From contig JADJMH010000004.1 of assembly GCA_016709675.1 (NCBI GenBank), positions 62,001-126,000 on the forward strand: DNA of 64,000 bases, in the 5' to 3' direction. The notes under the pieces are model-generated. The model saw only the letters and a list, made by a program, of their open reading frames with translations. It did not search any database and had not been told where the DNA came from. The stretch is from Candidatus Accumulibacter proximus. Its GTDB lineage: Bacteria > Pseudomonadota > Gammaproteobacteria > Burkholderiales > Rhodocyclaceae. Positions 1 to 7,882 of the stretch are shown piece by piece. The position numbers and the translations under genes were made by a program. How positions within the stretch are numbered: the first letter of the stretch is position 1; each line of letters opens with the position of its first letter.

Positions 1-1
1 G

Positions 2-676
2 CTCGACTACTGCATCGTCGGCGAACCCACCGCAGTTCGCCGTCTCGGCGACATGGTCAAGAACGGCCGCCGCGGGTCGCTCTCGGGAAAACTGACCGTC
101 AAAGGCATTCAGGGCCACATCGCCTACCCGCATCTGGCGAAAAACCCGGTCCATCTCGTAGCGCCGGCGATCGCCGCACTGGCAAACATCGTCTGGGACG
201 ATGGCAACGACTTCTTTCCGCCAACCACCTGGCAAGTCTCGAACATCCACGCCGGCACCGGTGCCAACAACGTCATTCCCGGCAGGGTCATCATCGATTT
301 CAACTTCCGCTTCGGCACCGCCAGCACCCCGCAGCAACTGCAGGCGACGATGTGCGCAATCCTCGACCGCGCAGGCCTGGACTACGACATCGCCTGGACA
401 CTGGGCGCCAGTCCCTTCCTCACTGGCCGCGGCGCCTTGATCGACGCCGCGCTGCAGGCCATTGCCGCTGAAACCGGCATCGACGCCGAGCTGTCGACTA
501 CGGGCGGCACATCAGACGGTCGCTTCATCGCCGACATCTGCCCGCAGGTACTCGAGATCGGCCCGGTCAATGCCAGCATCCACAAGGTCAACGAGTGTGT
601 GGAGTTGGCCGCCTTGCCGCAACTGGCCGCCATCTATCGCCGCATCATCGAGCAGTTGCTCCCCGGCCATGCTTGA
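2..676 (+). CDS. dapE: Succinyl-diaminopimelate desuccinylase, C-terminal part
   Basis: This is the C-terminal two thirds of DapE, a cytosolic M20-family zinc hydrolase that removes succinate from N-succinyl-LL-diaminopimelate in lysine and cell-wall precursor synthesis. The reading frame is open from base 2, so the start lies upstream of the window. Visible family features are VGEPTA at the start, the lid segment with VKGIQGHIAYP and NVIPG, and the C-terminal TGGTSDGRF followed by the metal-binding EIGPVNASIHKVNE. The gene ends 5 bases past the start of the next gene, so the two are probably co-transcribed. The identification is secure; only the N-terminus is missing. Confidence 0.93.
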   Translation, partial: LDYCIVGEPTAVRRLGDMVKNGRRGSLSGKLTVKGIQGHIAYPHLAKNPVHLVAPAIAALANIVWDDGNDFFPPTTWQVSNIHAGTGANNVIPGRVIIDFNFRFGTASTPQQLQATMCAILDRAGLDYDIAWTLGASPFLTGRGALIDAALQAIAAETGIDAELSTTGGTSDGRFIADICPQVLEIGPVNASIHKVNECVELAALPQLAAIYRRIIEQLLPGHA

Positions 677-1562
677 GCAGGCGAGAACCGAACTCTCGAC
701 GCTGCGCGACCTGCTGCGCTTCGCCGTCAGCCGATACAACGAGGCCAGGCTGTTCTTCGGGCACGGGACCGACAACGCCTGGGACGAAGCCGTCTATCTG
801 CTGTTGCACTGCCTGCACCTGCCGCTTGACCGACTCGAACCCTTTCTTGATGCCAAGCTGACCAGCGCTGAACGCGCCGACGTGCTGCACCTCATCGAAC
901 GCCGGGTCAAGGAACGTCTGCCAGTTGCCTACCTGACCAATGAGGCCTGGCTGGGCGAGTTCAGTTTCTACGTCGATGAACGGGTGATCGTTCCGCGGTC
1001 GTTCATCGCCGAACTGCTGCGCGAGCAGTTGGCGCCCTGGATCGAGGACCCGGACGGATTGGCTGACGTGCTCGACCTGTGCACCGGATCGGCTTGCCTG
1101 GCGATCCTGGCGGCCCACGCCTTTCCGGCGGCCTGCATCGACGCCGTCGACCTCTCGCCGGATGCGCTTGCCGTCGCCAGACGCAACGTCGCGGACTATG
1201 ATCTGGCAGCGCGCGTTCGTCTCGTCGAGGGCAACCTTTTTTCCCGGCTGAAGAGCCGGCGCTACGACCTGATCATCGCCAATCCGCCCTACGTCAATGC
1301 CGCCGCAATGGCGACGCTACCCGCCGAGTACCGGCGCGAACCCGAACTGGCACTGGCCAGCGGCGACGATGGCCTGGATCTGACGCGTGCCATCCTCGCC
1401 GGGGCGCACAGGCACCTCAAGCCTCGCGGACTACTGGTCGTCGAGATCGGCCACAACCGGGAAGCACTCGAAGCAGCCTTCCCGGAGACGCCCTTCACCT
1501 GGCTCGACACGACCGCCGGCGATCAGTACGTCTTCCTGCTGCCCCGCGAAGAGCTGCCATGA
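669..1562 (+). CDS. prmB: Ribosomal protein L3 N5-glutamine methyltransferase
   Basis: This is an SAM-dependent class I methyltransferase of the PrmB/HemK group, which methylates a glutamine of ribosomal protein L3. The 297-aa protein has the PrmB-type N-terminus (FGHGTDNAWDEAVYLL), the SAM loop DLCTGSACLAI near residue 138, and the NPPY catalytic motif near residue 203 that binds the target glutamine. The frame is open further upstream, but ATG 669 overlaps the dapE stop, gives the usual family length and begins where family similarity begins. The 3' end overlaps the next gene by 4 bases (ATGA), which implies translational coupling. Confidence 0.93.
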   Translation: MLEQARTELSTLRDLLRFAVSRYNEARLFFGHGTDNAWDEAVYLLLHCLHLPLDRLEPFLDAKLTSAERADVLHLIERRVKERLPVAYLTNEAWLGEFSFYVDERVIVPRSFIAELLREQLAPWIEDPDGLADVLDLCTGSACLAILAAHAFPAACIDAVDLSPDALAVARRNVADYDLAARVRLVEGNLFSRLKSRRYDLIIANPPYVNAAAMATLPAEYRREPELALASGDDGLDLTRAILAGAHRHLKPRGLLVVEIGHNREALEAAFPETPFTWLDTTAGDQYVFLLPREELP

Positions 1563-2227
1563 GCCGCGAAGAACCAGCCCCCCACCGCCCGCCCATGAGC
1601 CGCCTGCGCCTGCTGCTGTGGCTGACGTTTACGCTGCTCGCCGGCTGCCATGATTCGCCACGCCTTACCGCGCTGCCGGCAGGAAGCAGCGTGCTTGCCT
1701 TCGGCAACAGCATCACTTTCGGCACCGGCGCCAACCCGGCCGAGGATTACCCCAGCCGACTGGCTGCCAGCAGCGGCTGGCAGGTCCATAACGCCGGCAT
1801 CCCCGGCGATACTGCAGCCGCCGCCCGCGACCGGATCCGCGACAAACTGGACGCAGCACGTCCGGCATTGGTCATCGTCGAAATTGGCGGCAATGACTTC
1901 CTGAGGCGGCGACCTGAAGCGGCCGTCAAGGAGGACCTGCGGGCGATCATCTCCGCCATCCGGCAGTCCGGCGCACAGGTCGTGCTGGTCGCCGTACCGA
2001 AGCTCTCACTGATGGGCGTGGCAACCGGCAAGCTGCCGGACTCGACGATCTATGCCGAACTCGCCAGCGAAGAAAAGTTGCCGCTGGTCGCCGGGGTTCT
2101 CGCCGCCATCCTGTCCGACCCGGAGTTGAAAGCCGATGCCATCCACCCCAACACCGACGGCTACCGTAAATTGGCAGAAGGAATTGCCGAGCGGCTGCAG
2201 GCCACCGGATTACTGAAAAAACCGTGA
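1559..2227 (+). CDS. TesA-like SGNH/GDSL esterase, predicted lipoprotein
   Basis: This is a 222-aa SGNH hydrolase resembling TesA/arylesterase, expected to hydrolyse acyl esters or thioesters. A short basic N-terminus, a leucine-rich segment and the lipobox LLAGC predict a lipid-anchored envelope protein. Block I reads FGNSIT, so the serine nucleophile is present but the usual Asp of GDS is Asn. Block III is GGND, and the C-terminal DAIHPNTDGY supplies the Asp/His pair. The start overlaps the prmB stop; a second in-frame ATG at codon 13 gives a more typical signal peptide and may be the real start. TesA is usually soluble and periplasmic, so a paralogous lipoprotein esterase is the alternative name. 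Confidence 0.85.
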   Translation: MSREEPAPHRPPMSRLRLLLWLTFTLLAGCHDSPRLTALPAGSSVLAFGNSITFGTGANPAEDYPSRLAASSGWQVHNAGIPGDTAAAARDRIRDKLDAARPALVIVEIGGNDFLRRRPEAAVKEDLRAIISAIRQSGAQVVLVAVPKLSLMGVATGKLPDSTIYAELASEEKLPLVAGVLAAILSDPELKADAIHPNTDGYRKLAEGIAERLQATGLLKKP

Positions 2228-2279
2228 TCGTCGCCGTCCTGGCGATCGGCAACACCGGCAAGCCACCATCGAGGCGCCA

Positions 2280-4934
2280 TTGAAAACCGAAACCCCGCAA
2301 CGAATCCATCGTCAGGATTACACCCCGCCGCCCTTTCTCGTTGACCAGGTGGACCTTGACGTTGAGTTCCACAGCGACGAAGTGCTGGTCAGCAGCCAGC
2401 TCCGCCTGCGGCGCAATCCCGCCGCCACGCCGGGACAGGCCCTGCAACTCGATGGCGACGGGCTCGAAACGCTCGCCCTGGCAATCAACGGCACCGCCCT
2501 TGGCGAAGACCGCTACACCTGCAGTGACTCGCTGCTGACCATCGCCAGTCTGCCGGACACGCTGACACTGAGCTCGCTGGTGCGTATCGATGCCGATCAC
2601 AACAGCAGCCTGTCGGGGCTCTACCGCTCGAAAGACGGCTATTTCACCCAGTGCGAGGCACAGGGCTTCCGCAGGATCACCTGGTTCCCGGATCGCCCGG
2701 ACATCATGTCGCGTTACGTCGTCACCCTGCACGCCGACAAGGCGACGCTGCCGGTGCTGCTGGCCAACGGCAATCCGATCGGCAGCGGCGACGAAGGCGC
2801 CGACCGCCACTGGGCACGCTGGGAGGATCCCTTCGCCAAGCCCTGTTATCTCTTCGCGCTCGTTGCCGCCCGCCTCGACGTGCAGCGCGATCACTTCACC
2901 ACCGGCAGCGGTCGCCAGGTCCAGCTCGCTATCTTCGTCGAGCCCGGCAAGCTCGACCAGTGCGCGCATGCGATGGACGCACTCCAGCGCTCGATGCGCT
3001 GGGACGAAGCGGTTTTCGGACTCGAATGCGACCTCGATCACTACATGATCGTCGCGGTCGGCGACTTCAACATGGGCGCCATGGAAAACAAGGGCCTGAA
3101 CATCTTCAATACGAAGTACGTTCTCGCACGGGCTGACACCGCCACCGACGGCGACTACCAGAACATCGACCGTGTCGTCGCGCACGAGTACTTCCACAAC
3201 TGGACCGGCAACCGCGTCACCTGTCGCGACTGGTTTCAGCTCTCGCTCAAGGAGGGCCTGACCGTCTTCCGCGACCAGGAATTCGGCGCCGACATGCACA
3301 GTCGCGCGGTGACCCGCATCCGCGACGTGCGCGCGCTGCGCGCCGCCCAGTTCCCCGAGGACGCCGGCCCGATGGCGCACCCAGTGCGTCCCGACTCGTA
3401 CATCGAGATCAACAACTTCTACACCAGCACGGTCTACGAAAAAGGCGCCGAAGTGGTACGCATGATCCAGACGCTGATCGGCAAGCCAGCCTTCCGGCGC
3501 GGCATGGATCTCTATTTCGCGCGCCACGATGGCCAGGCTGTGACCTGTGACGACTTCGTCGCCGCGATGGCCGACGCCTCCGGATTCGACCTGAGCCAGT
3601 TCAAGCGCTGGTACGATCACGCCGGCACGCCTCGCCTGCGGGCCAGCGGCGTTTATCACCCGGCGACCCGCCGCTACGTGCTCAGCCTGTCCCAGTCGCG
3701 GCCGACAGCTGCGGGACCCGGCTCCCCTTCCTATTTCCCTTTCCACATTCCAGTTGCCATGGGGCTCATCGATCCCCGAGGCATCGACATGCCCCTCCAC
3801 CTGGCCGGAGAAAACGATCGCGCCGACCAGCAGCGAACGACCTGCGTCCTCTCCCTGACGGAACCTGAACAGGAGTTCGTCTTTGAAGATCTGGCCGCCG
3901 CCCCGGTGCCGTCGCTGTTACGCGATTTCTCGGCGCCGGTGATTCTCGATTATGACTGGCGCAATGAAGACCTGAGCCACCTCCTCGCCCACGACAGTGA
4001 CCCCTTCAACCGCTGGGAAGCCGGACAACGCCTGGCCAGCAGACTGATCCTGGCGGCTGCCGAGGACATTGCTGCCGGCCGGCCGGCGCGCTGGCCGCCG
4101 AACTTTGCCGAAGCATCAGTGCAGGTCCTGCTGCGCGCCGAGGAGGATCCGGCCTTCGCCGCAGAAGCGCTGACGCTGCCCGGCGAAGCGACGCTAGCTG
4201 AAGAAATCGCCATCGTCGACCCCGACGCACTGCACGCGGCCCGCAACGGCCTGCGCTGCTTCGTCGCCGAGCAACTGCAGCGCGAGTTGCGGCAATGCTA
4301 CGAATCGCTCGCGCCGGGCGGGCCCTATCAGCCGACGCCGGAAGCCGCCGGCAGGCGCGCCCTGCGCAACCTCTGTCTGGGCTACCTCAGCGAGCTCGAT
4401 ACCGCCGAAACCCGGACCTTGGCGATGCAGCAATTCGTATCGGCCGACAACATGACCGACCAGTTCGCCGCCCTCGCAACGCTAGCGCAACACGACTGTC
4501 GCGAACGCACGCAAGCCCTGGCGACGTTCTACGAGCGCTGGCATGACGAAGCGCTGGTGGTCGACAAATGGCTGTCAGTCCAGGCGTCGAGCCGACTACC
4601 GGGAACGCTGGCGGTGGTGCAGGATCTGCTGGCTCACCCCGCGTTCGACCTGCACAACCCGAACAAGGTTTACGCCCTGCTGAATACTTTCGGCAACAAC
4701 CACGTCCGGTTTCATGCCGCCGATGGCAGCGGATACCGCTTTCTCGCGGCGCAAATCGTCGAGCTCGATCCCCGCAATCCACAGGTGGCGGCACGCCTGG
4801 CGCGGCGTTTCGATCGCTGGCGCAAGTTCGATTCGGGTCGCCAGGCCTACGCGCGAGCAGCGCTCGAAAGCCTGCGGGCCATCGACGGCCTGTCGTCAGA
4901 CGTGCTTGAGATCGTCGGACGAGCCCTGGCCTAG
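2280..4934 (+). CDS. pepN: Aminopeptidase N (M1 family)
   Basis: This is an 884-aa cytosolic zinc aminopeptidase that trims N-terminal residues from peptides. It shows the M1 substrate-anchoring GAMEN motif near residue 266 and the zinc site HEYFHNWTGN (HExxH at 302-306), with the third ligand Glu in the following LKEGLTVFRDQEF. Length and the C-terminal helical domain fit the bacterial PepN group (about 870 aa). The start is TTG at 2280, supported by a GAGG about 7 bases upstream and by similarity beginning at QDYTPPPF; no ATG fits the frame here. The gene stands alone, and the tRNA promoter lies about 100 bases downstream. Confidence 0.94.
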   Translation: MKTETPQRIHRQDYTPPPFLVDQVDLDVEFHSDEVLVSSQLRLRRNPAATPGQALQLDGDGLETLALAINGTALGEDRYTCSDSLLTIASLPDTLTLSSLVRIDADHNSSLSGLYRSKDGYFTQCEAQGFRRITWFPDRPDIMSRYVVTLHADKATLPVLLANGNPIGSGDEGADRHWARWEDPFAKPCYLFALVAARLDVQRDHFTTGSGRQVQLAIFVEPGKLDQCAHAMDALQRSMRWDEAVFGLECDLDHYMIVAVGDFNMGAMENKGLNIFNTKYVLARADTATDGDYQNIDRVVAHEYFHNWTGNRVTCRDWFQLSLKEGLTVFRDQEFGADMHSRAVTRIRDVRALRAAQFPEDAGPMAHPVRPDSYIEINNFYTSTVYEKGAEVVRMIQTLIGKPAFRRGMDLYFARHDGQAVTCDDFVAAMADASGFDLSQFKRWYDHAGTPRLRASGVYHPATRRYVLSLSQSRPTAAGPGSPSYFPFHIPVAMGLIDPRGIDMPLHLAGENDRADQQRTTCVLSLTEPEQEFVFEDLAAAPVPSLLRDFSAPVILDYDWRNEDLSHLLAHDSDPFNRWEAGQRLASRLILAAAEDIAAGRPARWPPNFAEASVQVLLRAEEDPAFAAEALTLPGEATLAEEIAIVDPDALHAARNGLRCFVAEQLQRELRQCYESLAPGGPYQPTPEAAGRRALRNLCLGYLSELDTAETRTLAMQQFVSADNMTDQFAALATLAQHDCRERTQALATFYERWHDEALVVDKWLSVQASSRLPGTLAVVQDLLAHPAFDLHNPNKVYALLNTFGNNHVRFHAADGSGYRFLAAQIVELDPRNPQVAARLARRFDRWRKFDSGRQAYARAALESLRAIDGLSSDVLEIVGRALA

Positions 4935-5030
4935 CGCGACACGGCACATCCCGACCGGCGCAGGCCACTGTCGAACCTGCGGCAGCGGGCGGCGGGGGGC
5001 GGGCGCCTGGCCGAGTCCGTCGAAATAGTG

Positions 5031-5060
5031 CTTGAGCGGGGCGATCCAGCTCGGTATAAT
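5031..5060 (+). promoter_or_regulatory. Sigma-70 promoter of tRNA-Arg
   Basis: TTGAGC at 5031-5036 and a perfect TATAAT at 5055-5060 are separated by 18 bases. The predicted transcript start near 5067 lies about 15 bases before the mature tRNA, as expected for a stable-RNA promoter. Confidence 0.8.
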
Positions 5061-5081
5061 CTCGCGCTCAAACACGGCAAG

Positions 5082-5158
5082 GCGCCCGTAGCTCAGCTGG
5101 ATAGAGTACTTGGCTACGAACCAAGGGGTCGGGCGTTCGAATCGCTCCGGGCGTGCCA
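5082..5158 (+). tRNA. tRNA-Arg (anticodon ACG), integration site
   Basis: This is a complete 77-base cloverleaf with an encoded CCA end. The acceptor stem pairs GCGCCCG with CGGGCGU, and the anticodon stem TTGG/CCAA closes a loop CTACGAA with anticodon ACG. The T arm contains GTTCGAATC. ACG is read as ICG and decodes the CGN arginine codons common in this GC-rich genome. The 3' half from base 5114 is repeated exactly at 36589-36642, so this gene is the attachment site of the large element, which rebuilt a functional tRNA on integration. Confidence 0.97.
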
Positions 5159-5167
5159 ATGGAATCA
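5114..5167 (+). repeat. attL: 54-bp direct repeat (tRNA-Arg 3' half)
   Basis: Bases 5114-5167 run from the anticodon loop of tRNA-Arg to 9 bases past the CCA and are identical to 36589-36642. This is the expected core of a tyrosine recombinase attachment site in a tRNA gene. Confidence 0.93.
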
Positions 5168-5169
5168 GC

Positions 5170-5201
5170 CACTTAGGCCAGTCTTCGGATTGGCCTAAGT
5201 G
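5170..5201 (+). terminator. UUCG-capped hairpin after tRNA-Arg (element copy)
   Basis: A 14-bp stem (one G-U pair) is closed by a C(UUCG)G tetraloop. It is followed by GCTTTGTGG rather than a clear U tract, so intrinsic termination is plausible but not certain. It lies inside the element; a closely similar hairpin follows the right attachment site. Confidence 0.6.
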
Positions 5202-5216
5202 CTTTGTGGGGTGATT

Positions 5217-5236
5217 GGTGACACATTTGGTGACAC
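5217..5236 (+). promoter_or_regulatory. Candidate integrase arm-type site, left end
   Basis: GGTGACACATTTGGTGACAC is a tandem repeat of GGTGACAC spaced by four bases. The same 20 bases occur at 36428-36447, just inside the other end and next to the integrase start. The pairing at both termini suggests recombinase or excisionase arm sites; this is inference. Confidence 0.5.
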
Positions 5237-5422
5237 ATTCACAGAGGTGACCCCCCCTCTCGCTTGGGCGCAATGGCACCAGCATCGCCTTGACCCCGAT
5301 CAGGTCCTTGACCTTGTCTACCGGATGACGGGGTAGCTTTTCGTGAGCCGAGCGTCAGCGAGGGGGCACCACCTTGGGAGCAAGGTCGATCACACCTTAG
5401 AATAGCTGCCAGGAGGGGCGGA

Positions 5423-5929
5423 ATGTATTCAGTGCGAAATCGCCGGTCATGGGTTTGCTTTCTGCCCGCGGCGCTGTTGATCGGAGCCCATTTCGCATGG
5501 GGCGATACGCTTTCGGGGAAGGTGGTCGGCGTGGCCGACGGCGATACCATCAGCGTCCTGGACGCTAACCGCCAGCAGCACAAGATCCGCCTTCAGGGCA
5601 TCGATGCACCTGAAAAAGCTCAACCGTTTTGGCCAACGCTCAAAGGAGAACCTCTCACGACTCGTTGCCGGCAAGGACGTACGCGTCGAGTGGGAGAAGC
5701 GAGACAAATACAAGCGCATCGTCGGCAAGGTATGGGTGCAACCTGCCAGTTGCCCGACGTGCCCTATGACGCTAGATGCCGGTCATACACAGATCACGGT
5801 CGGCATGGCGTGGTGGTATCGGAAATACGGTAACGAACAATCAGCGCAGGATCGTGGAGCCTACGAATTCTCGGAGCGGGAAGCGCGGGCGAAGCGTGCC
5901 GGTCTGTGGGCCGATGCTAATCCGATACC
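5423..5929 (+). pseudogene. Secreted thermonuclease (SNase-like), frameshifted and IS-interrupted
   Basis: This is the main part of a staphylococcal-nuclease-like secreted nuclease. The start ATG at 5423 is followed by a signal peptide (FLPAALLIGAHFAWG), then VADGDTISV and IRLQGIDAPEK with the usual catalytic Arg and Glu. The frame breaks at a TTTT run near 5622: removing one T restores APEKAQPFGQRSKENLS and continues through KYKRIVGKVW to GLWADANPI. At 5930 the gene is interrupted by an IS4-family element, and the missing tail is found intact at 7310-7353. Two independent lesions make it dead, although the single-base one could be a sequencing error. Confidence 0.88.
5920..5929. repeat. Target-site duplication, left copy (IS4 element)
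   Basis: ATCCGATACC directly precedes the IS inverted repeat and recurs at 7310-7319 directly after the other end. Deleting the IS plus one copy rejoins the nuclease reading frame. Confidence 0.9.
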
Positions 5930-7309
5930 CAATCCTCGTAACTTAGCATTTCATCATATGGGCTTGTAAGCATGAGATCGATGCGGTTTTCGCTGTGGCG
6001 TTCGAGGTTTGGAGCGCCCGGCGACGAATTTCTGCAGGTTCGCAGCGATCTCCTGGATAAGGGGCTTCAACCGACGCGTCGTCGCCCCGGCGGCGAGCAG
6101 CCAACGGCCGATCTGGCGCTTGATCTTGTCGATCATCAGGGTGCGGTTGATCTTCCAGCACGAGTCCGGGTCCAGATGCGCCTCAGTAGCGACGTAGGCA
6201 GCCAGCGCATTGAGGTTGTCGAACACTGCCTTGGCGCCGAAATCCTGATTCGCCGCATGCCAGGACAAGCCGGAAGTATGTTCGAGGCCCAAGCGATGCT
6301 TGAGCCGGCGAAGCGCCTCCTCGACCCGCCAGCGACCGTGATACAAGGCGCCAAACCCAGCGGCCGGGAAAGCCCCGCTGTCGAGCAGCGACGTCATCAC
6401 CACATGTACTCGCCCGTTCGGTGTCACCACCCGCACCAGACGAACCGTCGTCGGCGTCGCCGGGCATTCGTAGTCTTTCGCGTCACGCGCATTCGGCGCC
6501 CGCAGTCGTACCAGCTGTTCGCCTTGTCCCGAGTGCATGAACTGGCGTACCACCCTGAATCCGCGAGAGATATCGCAACGGATACAGAAAGGGATCCCGC
6601 GTGCGGTCAGAGCTGCCGCCAGCCAGCGGCACGGGAAGCCCCGGTCGAGCACCAGCAGGTCATCGGTGCGCAACCGCTCGATCGCCTCGAAGAGCATCTG
6701 GCGCTCGTCGCATGCCCCTTCCTGCAGCGCGAAGTGAAGAAACAACTCCATCCCCGGCAGGTACAAACCAAATGCCACGCCTGTGACGATCGAACGTACA
6801 CCGTCCCTCATCGTCGTCAGGCGAACCGCCGTGCCATCACCAGCCACCACCCGCAGTCCCTGCCATCGCGGCACTGGCAGATGTTCCTCGACCAAGGCCA
6901 TCAGTTTTTGATTGAGGTCACCAAACACCAGGGCACTGATCTTGTAGCGCGCCTTGCAGAACGCTTGAGCGCTCACCATGCGCACCGAGTCCGCACGATT
7001 CCGCAGGTTGGCGAAGAACTGATCCAGTTCCGACTGGACCGCGCCCTGCACGCCGGACAGCAAGAAAGTCAGGACGGTGGGGAAGCTGAGCGTGCGCTCG
7101 CGGGTGAAATGCTTCGGCTTGAGCCGGGCGCTTTCCAATAACTCCTGTGAAAACAGATAGTTGGCAAGCCCGTTAATTACTTTCGCATATGAAGGGCGTC
7201 ATGCAATTACCCTTTATAAACAATACGTTACAGCTCAATTATGCAACAGAAATGAGCGTCGTTCAAGCGGCCGTCGGGCCTATGCAAATATGCTAAGTTA
7301 CGAGGATTG
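5930..7309. mobile_element. IS4-family insertion sequence, 1380 bp
   Basis: The element has perfect 20-bp terminal inverted repeats, CAATCCTCGTAACTTAGCAT at 5930-5949 and its reverse complement at 7290-7309. It is flanked by 10-bp direct repeats and contains a single transposase gene with the IS4-type YREK signature. Intact ends and intact transposase suggest a recent insertion. Bases 7139-7289, between the transposase start and the right repeat, show no other gene. Confidence 0.93.
5954..7138 (-). CDS. IS4-family transposase
   Basis: This 394-aa DDE transposase catalyses cut-and-paste movement of its own IS. Likely catalytic residues are Asp101 (VVAGDGT), Asp165 (LLVLDRGF) and Glu273. Glu273 sits in the IS4 signature Y266-2-R269-3-E273-6-K280 (YHGRWRVEEALRRLK). 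It fills almost the whole element and its stop lies 24 bases from the left terminus. No frameshift is visible, so it is probably active. Confidence 0.92.
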   Translation of the reverse strand: MESARLKPKHFTRERTLSFPTVLTFLLSGVQGAVQSELDQFFANLRNRADSVRMVSAQAFCKARYKISALVFGDLNQKLMALVEEHLPVPRWQGLRVVAGDGTAVRLTTMRDGVRSIVTGVAFGLYLPGMELFLHFALQEGACDERQMLFEAIERLRTDDLLVLDRGFPCRWLAAALTARGIPFCIRCDISRGFRVVRQFMHSGQGEQLVRLRAPNARDAKDYECPATPTTVRLVRVVTPNGRVHVVMTSLLDSGAFPAAGFGALYHGRWRVEEALRRLKHRLGLEHTSGLSWHAANQDFGAKAVFDNLNALAAYVATEAHLDPDSCWKINRTLMIDKIKRQIGRWLLAAGATTRRLKPLIQEIAANLQKFVAGRSKPRTPQRKPHRSHAYKPI

Positions 7310-7353
7310 ATCCGATACCGCCGTGGCATTGGCGGAAGGAAGCCCGCCGATGA
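7310..7353 (+). pseudogene. Displaced 3' end of the thermonuclease gene
   Basis: After the second target-site copy, the frame continues IPPWHWRKEARR and a stop, the usual Pro-Trp-x-Trp-Arg tail of SNase-like nucleases. It joins in frame to 5423-5929 once the IS and one duplication are removed. The stop codon TGA overlaps the ATG of the next gene, as in the second copy of this module at 11449. Confidence 0.88.
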
Positions 7354-7641
7354 GTCAGAAGCAGTGGCCGGTGACGATTGACGAAGCGGTCGGCGTGGTG
7401 ATCGCCACACTGTCGGATGAGGACAAGACGACGACTAGGGCTGCCGGAGTCTGATTTCAACCGGCTGCACTTCAGCTAGGGAATGTGGATTCGGAACGAT
7501 CTCGGGCTTTGGAAGGGCAACGATCGGATGATGCAGGCAATTCGAGAGCGATGATTCACGACTCACCGTGACGATGCGTCCATGGTGATCGTTGAGGCTG
7601 TCTGGCAGCAACTGCGGGAGGGCGTACCCAAGGTGCAATGA
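7350..7641 (+). pseudogene. DUF6794-like protein, decayed copy
   Basis: The first 28 codons (MSQKQWPVTIDEAVGVVIATLSDEDK, read in two halves) match the intact homologue at 11449-11730. After about 7437 the frame is lost. Fragments such as WIRNDLGLWKGN and DDASMVIVEAVWQQLREGVPKVQ, with a stop at 7639-7641, continue in shifted frames with internal stops. The gene is therefore dead. Like its paralogue it followed a nuclease gene with an overlapping stop/start. Confidence 0.8.
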
Positions 7642-7882
7642 CGGACCAGCGCTTAGGCCCTGCAGTTTCAGAACCAATATTCTTGATGTTCTCCCGCCGA
7701 CAGGTGGGAACATGCGATGTCAACGAACCTTTGGAGTTCTGAGGGCTTCGCGGCCTGACCGCTGATCGAAACGCTGCCCTTGAGTTCTCCGGTCGAATGA
7801 GTCTTGCAATCGATAGTTACAACGACGACACGCGTGAGCTTCTTGAGATTCGCGCGTTCTCACTGCTCCTTCGAAAAATCTC
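7642..7882. other. Gap with no recognisable gene
   Basis: This stretch lies between the decayed DUF6794 copy and the stop of the 577-aa gene. Nothing coding is recognised, and stops are frequent in all frames. Confidence 0.5.

Noticed and set aside
1947..3800. 617-codon open frame antisense to pepN
   Set aside because: It mirrors a well-supported gene in high-GC DNA and has a low-complexity composition with no domain; a shadow frame.
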